Of a DNA stretch of 5,344 nucleotides, positions 1 through 5,344 are shown piece after piece. Under the pieces are notes generated by a model that searched no databases, was not told the origin of the DNA, and saw nothing but the letters and a program-made list of their open reading frames with translations. A program made the translations under genes and the position numbers. The stretch is from contig JAGKTZ010000090.1 in assembly GCA_021153165.1 (NCBI GenBank), positions 1-5,344 on the forward strand, in the 5' to 3' direction. The stretch is from Prevotellaceae bacterium (lineage in GTDB: Bacteria > Bacteroidota > Bacteroidia > Bacteroidales > Bacteroidaceae). How positions within the stretch are numbered: the stretch's first letter is position 1; each line of letters opens with the position of its first letter.

Positions 1-10
1 TAAGCTCCGC

Positions 11-55
11 AAATTCTCCACGTCAGAAATATGTCTCAAAAATATGTGGAAATTT
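11..55. repeat. Small inverted repeat downstream of the lipoprotein gene
   Basis: AAATT-c-TCCAC (11-21) pairs with GTGGAAATTT (46-55), giving 10 bp with one bulged base and a 24-nt loop that contains two copies of AAATATGT. There is no T-run on either side, so it is not a standard terminator. The rest of 1-159 shows no open reading frame or recognisable element. Confidence 0.5.
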
Positions 56-159
56 GGGAACCATCAAAAAGCAGCCTGAAAGTGTTAAATTTTAGAATAC
101 ACTGATAATTAAAGGTTTATACTTGGTTATTTCTGGATAGTTTTGGTTGTTTTGGGCTT

Positions 160-759
160 CTAAATACAATTACGAAAAGCACATTCTCCTATACTTGTGA
201 CACTATTGGGAATCGTAATAGAAGATAATTTCCTACAAGCATGAAAAGCGCTTTCTCCTATACTTGTTACACTATTGGGTATCGTGATAGAGGATAAATT
301 GGTGTAGCGAAACACACCAGACTCTATACGTTTAATACTATCGGGAAGAGTAAAAGAAGACAAACCAGTGCCCGAAAATGCTTCATATCCTATGCTTATC
401 ACACTATTTGGCAAGGAAATACATAACAACTCTGATATATTTCTAAAGGCTTTTTCATCAATAGCAGTTACTTTTCTATCTAATACGATTGTGCCATATC
501 CTTTACTTTCAGAATATGTATTAGAGATAATCCTTGCTCCTCCGAAGACATCCTTATCTTGCAATTTAATTGGTGCATTATCTTTAGTTTGATAATAAAT
601 ATTATTGGTGGGAACTTCTGAGGGAATGCCTGTTTCTGATGGTGATTCTGATGGTGATTCTGGAAGATCATCTTCGATATAATATCCCCAATCACAAGAG
701 GTCAATCCTACACACATTAGCATAGCCAATAGCGTCCAAGTGCAAAACTTTAGTTTCAT
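160..759 (-). CDS. BspA-type leucine-rich-repeat surface lipoprotein, apparently C-terminally truncated
   Basis: A 199-residue lipoprotein. Residues 1-21 form a signal peptide ending in the lipobox LTSC, so Cys22 would be lipidated. The mature end, CDWGYYIEDD, has acidic residues close to the cysteine, which may act as a surface-export signal as in other Bacteroidota; this is inference. Residues 33-50 are a Ser/Pro/Glu-rich linker built from SPSE repeats. Residues 97-199 are BspA/LRR_5-type repeats of 22-23 residues with the pattern VTSIGxxAFxxCxxLSSITIPNS: four complete units (97-119, 120-141, 142-163, 164-186) and a fifth (187-199) that stops after AFRNCI. Such proteins typically bind host proteins or other bacteria, but no ligand can be read from this sequence. 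The abrupt stop in mid-repeat, with no capping or C-terminal domain, suggests a truncated or recombined copy. It has its own predicted promoter and a long leader containing a large fold-back. The ATG at 759 is chosen because the signal peptide begins there; a purine-rich AGGAG sits about 25 nt upstream, too far for a normal ribosome site. Confidence 0.86.
   Translation of the reverse strand: MKLKFCTWTLLAMLMCVGLTSCDWGYYIEDDLPESPSESPSETGIPSEVPTNNIYYQTKDNAPIKLQDKDVFGGARIISNTYSESKGYGTIVLDRKVTAIDEKAFRNISELLCISLPNSVISIGYEAFSGTGLSSFTLPDSIKRIESGVFRYTNLSSITIPNSVTSIGESAFHACRKLSSITIPNSVTSIGECAFRNCI
163..471 (-). repeat. LRR-encoding tandem repeats, 66-69 bp units
   Basis: Five tandem units encode the leucine-rich repeats: 403-471, 337-402, 271-336, 202-270 and a partial 163-201. 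The last two (202-270 and 163-201) are nearly identical to each other at DNA level, including the stretch encoding SSITIPNSVTSIGE in one and its counterpart 69 bp away, differing at only a few bases. The earlier units are more divergent. This gradient indicates recent duplication at the 3' end of the gene, and the high similarity makes unequal recombination likely. Confidence 0.85.
634..662 (-). repeat. 12-bp tandem repeat encoding SPSE in the lipoprotein stalk
   Basis: On the plus strand the unit TTCTGATGGTGA occurs at 634-645 and 646-657, followed by a partial third copy TTCTG at 658-662. In the gene this encodes the repeated SPSE tetrapeptide between the lipidated cysteine and the LRR domain. 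The unit is a multiple of three, so copy-number change by slippage would lengthen or shorten the stalk without a frameshift. Confidence 0.8.
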
Positions 760-796
760 AGTTAATTTAGATATTAGTGCTCTCCTAATCCCCAGA

Positions 797-1038
797 AGAA
801 AGCGGATAAAAAATATGGTGTGGGAACTATATCTGCCTTATCCTAAAGTCTGGTCTTCGCACTACCAATGGAATGGATAAAGCAATAGCCCACACCAAAA
901 GGTTATGTAAAGAGCCAACAATGACTGTACATACCAAGTGATGTGGTGCTACCGCTATCATCTTCATTCCATTATCAAAGTTGCGAAGTTTGACTTTAGA
1001 AGATAATTTCAATAACACCTTTTTAATAAAGTCTTTCT
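797..1038 (-). repeat. Long imperfect inverted repeat (fold-back) in the lipoprotein leader
   Basis: The two halves of this segment are reverse complements of each other over nearly their whole length. Co-linear nested stems (left/right arm) are 797-802/1033-1038, 817-821/1015-1019, 838-842/1002-1006, 843-850/992-999, 855-861/982-988, 867-875/965-973, 885-889/954-958, 893-897/944-948, and 901-903 plus 905-909 with 933-935 plus 928-932. That is 58 Watson-Crick pairs, separated by small bulges and internal loops, with apical loop 910-927. The strongest core is 838-875 with 965-1006. Weaker similarity may continue outward toward about 762 and 1078. The predicted promoter lies just outside the right arm, so the leftward transcript would contain the whole structure. 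It may be a structured regulatory leader, a small RNA or a MITE-like element; the sequence alone does not decide. Confidence 0.8.
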
Positions 1039-1069
1039 AAGATCACCACTGTAACACCTAGAATTATTG

Positions 1070-1099
1070 CAAAGTTAATGAAAAATATTAAAGTGACAA
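1070..1099 (-). promoter_or_regulatory. Bacteroidota-type promoter for the lipoprotein transcript
   Basis: Read leftward, TTG (1097-1099) is followed after 19 bases by TAACTTTG (1070-1077). This matches the Bacteroidetes primary sigma consensus, TTG near -33 and TAnnTTTG at -7, with standard spacing. The predicted start site is near 1066. It lies downstream of the hexosaminidase terminator and points at the lipoprotein gene, so the latter should be its own transcription unit with a leader of about 300 nt. No comparably good promoter was found nearer the start codon; CAACTTTG, near 977-984 on the minus strand, lacks a spaced -33 element. Confidence 0.62.
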
Positions 1100-1218
1100 T
1101 TATAGTAAAAGGAAATAACTCAGGCAAAAAAACGCCAACCTGCCACCATACATATTACACCGCGACAAAATAACGAAAAAAGCACAGACTGCATAGTAGA
1201 TAGAAAAATATCTATTTC
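1100..1218. other. Intergenic stretch without recognisable feature
   Basis: This AT-rich, A-tract-containing spacer lies between the hexosaminidase terminator and the -33 element of the lipoprotein promoter. No credible open reading frame, tRNA or strong hairpin was seen on either strand. It could hold upstream regulator sites for the promoter, but no palindromic operator stands out. Confidence 0.5.
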
Positions 1219-1258
1219 AAAAAAAAATGTCAACCTACCAAATTGGCAAGTTGACATT
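1219..1258 (-). terminator. Intrinsic terminator of the hexosaminidase gene
   Basis: Read leftward, a 14-bp stem (arms 1245-1258 and 1226-1239, including two G-U wobbles) surrounds the loop AATTT at 1240-1244 and runs into nine T residues (plus-strand A-run 1219-1227). It starts 22 bases past the stop codon of the hexosaminidase. The wobbles become A-C mismatches in the opposite transcript and the T-run exists only in the leftward direction, so it is a one-way terminator. Confidence 0.88.
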
Positions 1259-1280
1259 ATATAACAAGAGAAATATCTGA

Positions 1281-4200
1281 CTATTTCACCAAAACTTTTT
1301 GGCCACCGATGATATAGACACCGGGATGTGCTATGCGGTCTATACAGCGTCCGCTGAGGTCATAGATGCCCTTGCCTGCAAGCTTGTCACTTTCAATCGG
1401 AGAAATGCCAACAAGACTTTCATCTATATAGGTGACTGTGACTTTCAGATGGCTTTCGACGCAGGCCAGGCTTTCTGCACCTTCGATCTTGTCTATGACA
1501 TATCCTGCACGGTCGCTCGCTTGCAATGCAAATGCGCTACCAGCCTTGACCGGATATTTGGTTGATGCCAATACACGACCCTCGGTGTCAACTTCGTCTA
1601 CCAGGACAGTGAAATAGGGTTCGACGAAATACTCGTATACGCGGTAGGGATGTCCAGGAGCATTCCAACCCACCAAAGCACCTGATGCCAGGCCGTCCCA
1701 GCACACGTTGTTGGTGCCCTGGATGGTGAAAGTTTCGCCGTCAGCGTTGAGCTTGAACTTATAGGTCTCACCATTAGCCGAAAGGGCCACAGGGGTTGCT
1801 GCTGTAGTGAGGCGAGGTACATAGAGGTTGTGGAATTCGTTTTTCACTTTGAAGCCAGCACCACTCATTTTGAGCGTCCATACGTGCAAGGGGTCAGCGC
1901 CTTCGATCTTTTGCGTATTCCACACCTGCAGAGCATTGTTGACATTGCGATAACCTTGACGATCTACGTCGACAGGTGATGTATCGTAGAGGACATAGGA
2001 CCTGTCTGCTTCTATTGTAGTGACGGGTTCTGCCAAAGCCTTGACACCCGCCAAAGCGTCGGTGGTGTATTTATAAGTAACAGTAGCGTCTGCCGAAGGT
2101 GTCAGCACGTGACCATCGGCATAGTCACCCGACACGAGGGTATAGTATTTGTGTGCTGGTGCAGCAAGGGTCAATGTCTCGCCCACCTTCACTTGATGCT
2201 CTGTGCGAGCGATGATGGCGCCATACGAGTCGCGACTTTCCACACAGATGGTATAAGCACTGCGCTTGTAGACGTGTTTGCCATCCTTCACCTCGAGAAA
2301 TTCGTGATTCTTGATAGTGGGTGGCGCTGGAGTGGCACTCTCGGCATCGACGGGATGAGAGGTTGTGAAAGTTCCTAGATTTGCACCAGATTCGTTGACA
2401 CACTGGAAGGTATAAACCTTGACTTCAACAAAAGTCCACGCTGCTCCCATACCACGATGGGCATTGGCATTGTCAAACGAGTTACCACTGCTCACCACAC
2501 CTGGATATGAAGGCGAATCAGCAGGAATGGGATGAAGATTTTTGCCTGATTGACTTATCACAAAGTCTGTATAAGCTGGGGTATACTCGAGGCGAAGATC
2601 TGCACCGTTTGAGGCCATAGGTACGAGGTAGCCCATTCGGCCTGTGAGCGAAGATGCTGCCGCACCAATGTATCGCGCTGTGCCAGCGTTTTGCAACTTC
2701 ACAGTTTGCGCATAATCTTGTCCTACGCTTTCCGCAGTGACTGTCCATGCATCAGCTGCCCACGCATCTGTGGTGTGAAGCAACTGTGCGCTGGTACCGT
2801 TGTCATAAAACTTCACATCACCATAGCCTTCGACAGTGTTGACTACACGATATGTTTTACCTTGCTCAAGATAACCAAACGAATTGCGGAATGCGGCATA
2901 GGCGGCATCAAACTTTGCAGAGAATTCTGCCTCTTCGGCGCTTGTCATGCCCGATGGGTCGGCATCATTGATGAGATTACGCAAGGCATTGGTTTCATTT
3001 TCTCCGAAAAAGCCTACTTTCTTCTTTCCCTTTTCTGGATAGGTCTTGGCTGTATTCAACAATCGGCGTGCTTCGTCGATTTTGTCTTGCAAAGCCTGCA
3101 CTGCGGCACCAGCACGGAGGGGAGCGAAACACCACAAACCGCCGTTGCCATCAGCAGGATTGCCGTAGAGATTGACCGCATAGCCCTGGCCACCGAGCGA
3201 AGCATTCATCCACACGCCCGCATGCTTGTCGGAACGGATGGAGTAGTAATAGTAATCGCCCTGCAGGCCGTAGCCATTGTCTGCCAGGATGAAGTTGTAG
3301 TGCTTGGTGTCGTTGTCATAATCCCAGCGACCAGCGGTGGTCGTCGCCGTGGCATTGGGCGAAACCGAACCTTCGGGCTTAGCCTTGCACACCAAAGCAT
3401 ACTTACCTGGGGCAGCAGGATCTTCTTCCAAAGCCCAGAATTGATAGTCATAAGCAGCGTCGCCTTCACCTACTTGAGCGGCTGTCCAAAGTCGGTCTGC
3501 CTGTGCACTCTTGCCCGCCCATTCTGTGATCAGTGGCGACTCGGCACGCAAGAGTTCGATGCACTTGTTGGCACGTTCGCCAGTGGCACGTGTAAAGATG
3601 CGGTACCAATTCTTCTTGGTAGCAGTGGATGTCTGTGGCATGACCTTTTCGCCAGAAGTGGCAGTAGGCGTCATATAGTGCTTACCATAGGTGTAATTAT
3701 TGTAGTTGTACAACACACTATCAGCAGTGACGCGACGACGGAAGTCCTCGAATTGACGAGCTGATTGGGGACTCCAACCTGCTTCGGCAATCGCCACGAG
3801 ACGAGGAAGCATCAAGTATTCCAAATAATCGTTGAAACCTACATATTCTGCCCAGAAAGTAGCTTGCACACCCCAAAGCAGGTCTGTCTTGCCTGCTGTA
3901 GGCATAGGAATACTCTTGTTGTAGACCACTTCAAGGTTGTCGTTGCCAGGACCTGCGCCGACGGGTTCGGTGGGATCGGTGCTTTGCTTGCGGTTGATGT
4001 ACCAGGGCACTTGTGGTGTATAGATGTGCTGCAATCCTAATTGTACAGATTTGCTGGCAGCACCATCAGCGCCCACCCAACAATAGACTGTGGCATCGAC
4101 TTCCTGTATCTTTTTTGTGTCAGCACCGCCTGCTGTGATGGCTTCATTCCATACGGCAAGTTTGCGACCTTTCTGCTGTACGAATTCGCCCATCTCACGG

Positions 4201-5315
4201 ATAAATTCGCTTTGCAGTTCGCGGAAATTGTTTAACCCCATTTCTTCCTTCTTGGCGATACATTCCGCATTGCCTTCCCAAGCGCTGGTAGGACATTCGT
4301 CGCCACCAATATGGACGTATTCGTAGGGGAAGATATCCATGATTTCTGCCATTACATCCTTGGCAAATTGCACGGCTTTAGGGTTGGCTACATTCAAGAC
4401 GTCGGCATATACACCGCCGATGTTGGATTGCACGCCGTGGCTACCATTTGGCCAACAGCTGAACTCGGGATATGATGCCATAGCTGCACAGAAGTGACCG
4501 GGCATATCGATTTCGGGAATAATCTCAATGTGGCGTTCCTTAGCATAAGCGACAACTTCACGCAATTGCTCTTGTGTGTAGTAATAGGGACCGTAGGGTT
4601 TGTTTTGCCAGTAGGGGCCGTGATGCATATCCACGATAAAGTTGTTGGGGGCAATACTTCCGACCTCGATCAACTTAGGATATTTCTTGATTTCCACACG
4701 CCAGCCATGGTCGTCGGTGAGGTGCCAGTGGAAATGGTTCATCTTGTAGTAGGACATCACGTCGAGCACGCGCTTGATCTCGGCTACGTCGAAAAAGTGA
4801 CGAGACACGTCGAGCATGAAACCACGATAAGCGAAACGAGGCGAGTCGGAGATTTCGACAAAAGGCAGGGCGTGAGTCTTCACATTAGCATCCTTGACAC
4901 CTGCCATCACATGTGGCGGCAACACCTTTTTGATCGTTTGAAAAGCAAAGTAGAGCCCTGCTGCTTCGGAAGCTTGAATAGTGACACCATCCGCCTTGAC
5001 CGATAGTTTGTAACCCTCCTTGCCCAAATCAGTCGAAGCCTTTTCGACACGGATCAAAGCTTTGTCGGTACTAGATACGACCTTGGCTTCAGAATCGGTC
5101 ACTTCGTTGTAGCTTGTCAAGAACTTTTCCACCTCAGCCTTCATGGCATCGGTCAAATTCGTTTGCGACACGCCAAAATCCTTTGGCAGAGTCAAACTGC
5201 CCTGAGATGTCGTCATCGTTTTGGGCTTGGGCGTAAGATTGATAAAGTCTTGCGCCGACGCACTATTAAAGCTCAATAGAGCCAACAATGCGGCAAAAAG
5301 AAAATTGAATTTCAT
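1281..5315 (-). CDS. Secreted multidomain GH20 beta-N-acetylhexosaminidase with C-terminal sorting-type tail
   Basis: This 1344-residue exported enzyme should remove terminal beta-linked GlcNAc/GalNAc from glycans (mucin, N-glycans or chitin oligomers) by the substrate-assisted GH20 mechanism. Residues 1-21 are a signal peptide (ASA before Q22, signal peptidase I type). Residues ~25-155 fit the GH20b N-terminal domain and ~158-515 the catalytic barrel. Visible active-site motifs are YRG with Arg164, HWHLTDDHGWR (196-206), EIDMPGH (268-274), HIGGDE with catalytic Asp339-Glu340, a likely oxazoline-stabilising Tyr439, and W488/E490 in ATFWAEY. Beyond the barrel lie about 830 residues: lectin-like stretches (~565-735, ~815-965, ~1105-1230), a helical linker (~736-812) and two beta-rich Ig/MucBP-like segments (~966-1085, ~1234-1298). 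These module calls are inferred from residue pattern only. The end (1315-1344) resembles the short Prevotella type IX secretion tail. The family core is usually 500-800 residues, so this protein is oversized. Start: ATG directly before the signal peptide, AT-rich leader, no clear Shine-Dalgarno. Its promoter lies mostly outside the window. Exact substrate is unknown. Confidence 0.96.
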   Translation of the reverse strand: MKFNFLFAALLALLSFNSASAQDFINLTPKPKTMTTSQGSLTLPKDFGVSQTNLTDAMKAEVEKFLTSYNEVTDSEAKVVSSTDKALIRVEKASTDLGKEGYKLSVKADGVTIQASEAAGLYFAFQTIKKVLPPHVMAGVKDANVKTHALPFVEISDSPRFAYRGFMLDVSRHFFDVAEIKRVLDVMSYYKMNHFHWHLTDDHGWRVEIKKYPKLIEVGSIAPNNFIVDMHHGPYWQNKPYGPYYYTQEQLREVVAYAKERHIEIIPEIDMPGHFCAAMASYPEFSCWPNGSHGVQSNIGGVYADVLNVANPKAVQFAKDVMAEIMDIFPYEYVHIGGDECPTSAWEGNAECIAKKEEMGLNNFRELQSEFIREMGEFVQQKGRKLAVWNEAITAGGADTKKIQEVDATVYCWVGADGAASKSVQLGLQHIYTPQVPWYINRKQSTDPTEPVGAGPGNDNLEVVYNKSIPMPTAGKTDLLWGVQATFWAEYVGFNDYLEYLMLPRLVAIAEAGWSPQSARQFEDFRRRVTADSVLYNYNNYTYGKHYMTPTATSGEKVMPQTSTATKKNWYRIFTRATGERANKCIELLRAESPLITEWAGKSAQADRLWTAAQVGEGDAAYDYQFWALEEDPAAPGKYALVCKAKPEGSVSPNATATTTAGRWDYDNDTKHYNFILADNGYGLQGDYYYYSIRSDKHAGVWMNASLGGQGYAVNLYGNPADGNGGLWCFAPLRAGAAVQALQDKIDEARRLLNTAKTYPEKGKKKVGFFGENETNALRNLINDADPSGMTSAEEAEFSAKFDAAYAAFRNSFGYLEQGKTYRVVNTVEGYGDVKFYDNGTSAQLLHTTDAWAADAWTVTAESVGQDYAQTVKLQNAGTARYIGAAASSLTGRMGYLVPMASNGADLRLEYTPAYTDFVISQSGKNLHPIPADSPSYPGVVSSGNSFDNANAHRGMGAAWTFVEVKVYTFQCVNESGANLGTFTTSHPVDAESATPAPPTIKNHEFLEVKDGKHVYKRSAYTICVESRDSYGAIIARTEHQVKVGETLTLAAPAHKYYTLVSGDYADGHVLTPSADATVTYKYTTDALAGVKALAEPVTTIEADRSYVLYDTSPVDVDRQGYRNVNNALQVWNTQKIEGADPLHVWTLKMSGAGFKVKNEFHNLYVPRLTTAATPVALSANGETYKFKLNADGETFTIQGTNNVCWDGLASGALVGWNAPGHPYRVYEYFVEPYFTVLVDEVDTEGRVLASTKYPVKAGSAFALQASDRAGYVIDKIEGAESLACVESHLKVTVTYIDESLVGISPIESDKLAGKGIYDLSGRCIDRIAHPGVYIIGGQKVLVK

Positions 5316-5344
5316 AATGATATTTTAGGTTAATTAATTTATAC

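Noticed and set aside
79..105. Possible terminator hairpin (AGTGTT...AACACT-like) after the lipoprotein
   Set aside because: Only about six pairs with a bulge and no following T-run in the leftward direction; too weak to call.
368..592. A 74-codon plus-strand frame opposite the LRR lipoprotein
   Set aside because: It is the complement of the LRR and preceding coding region, with no independent start signals.
827..1018. A 63-codon minus-strand frame starting with GTG in the leader
   Set aside because: It coincides with the fold-back, lacks a ribosome site and matches no family I know. A partly open frame also exists on the other strand, as expected from the inverted repeat. A leader peptide is not strictly excluded.
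797..1038. Fold-back as an integron attC site or a retron msr/msd region
   Set aside because: No attC R'/R'' core boxes (RYYYAAC / GTTRRRY at the ends) are seen, and there is no reverse transcriptase or integrase in the window.
2691..3764. A 357-codon open frame on the plus strand, antisense to the hexosaminidase
   Set aside because: It lies wholly opposite a clearly real gene with conserved GH20 motifs, has no recognisable domain, is rich in Cys/Ile in a way typical of antisense reading, and has no promoter or start context.
4494..5006. A 170-codon plus-strand open frame opposite the GH20 catalytic region
   Set aside because: It is antisense to the most conserved part of the enzyme, so its openness follows from the codon pattern of the real gene; no family features are seen.

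Overview
The window looks like a chromosomal segment from a Bacteroidota organism, most likely Prevotella or a close relative. This rests on four things: a BspA-type leucine-rich-repeat lipoprotein, a very large secreted GH20 enzyme ending in the short 'GIYDLSGR...GVYIIGGQKVLVK' tail common in that group, start codons preceded by AT-rich leaders without a good Shine-Dalgarno, and a textbook Bacteroidota promoter (TTG-N19-TAnnTTTG). The genus is an inference; no rRNA or housekeeping gene is present to confirm it.

Layout, all transcription leftward (minus strand). From the right edge, 5315 to 1281 encodes a 1344-residue exported beta-N-acetylhexosaminidase: signal peptide, GH20b N-terminal domain, complete GH20 catalytic barrel with the Asp-Glu pair intact, then more than 800 residues of probable carbohydrate-binding/adhesive modules and a C-terminal sorting-type tail. 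A strong intrinsic terminator (1219-1258) closes it. Next come about 120 bases with no recognisable feature, then a leftward promoter (1070-1099) that starts a new transcript near 1066.

Between that promoter and the next start codon lies the most unusual part of the window: 797-1038 is one long imperfect inverted repeat, nine co-linear stems totalling 58 Watson-Crick pairs around an 18-nt apical loop. It would make up most of a roughly 300-nt untranslated leader. It contains no convincing gene and may be a regulatory RNA or a MITE-like insertion. The leader feeds into a 199-residue lipoprotein gene (759-160) with a Ser/Pro/Glu-rich stalk and BspA-type leucine-rich repeats that stop abruptly in the middle of a repeat. 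Bases 1-159 are AT-rich and non-coding, with a 10-bp stem hairpin at 11-55.

Functionally the two genes are separate transcription units. Both encode exported proteins that would face host or dietary glycoprotein surfaces: one trims terminal N-acetylhexosamines, the other probably takes part in binding or adhesion. The GH20 gene is visibly richer in G+C than the lipoprotein gene and its flanks, so the left 1.2 kb may have a different history.
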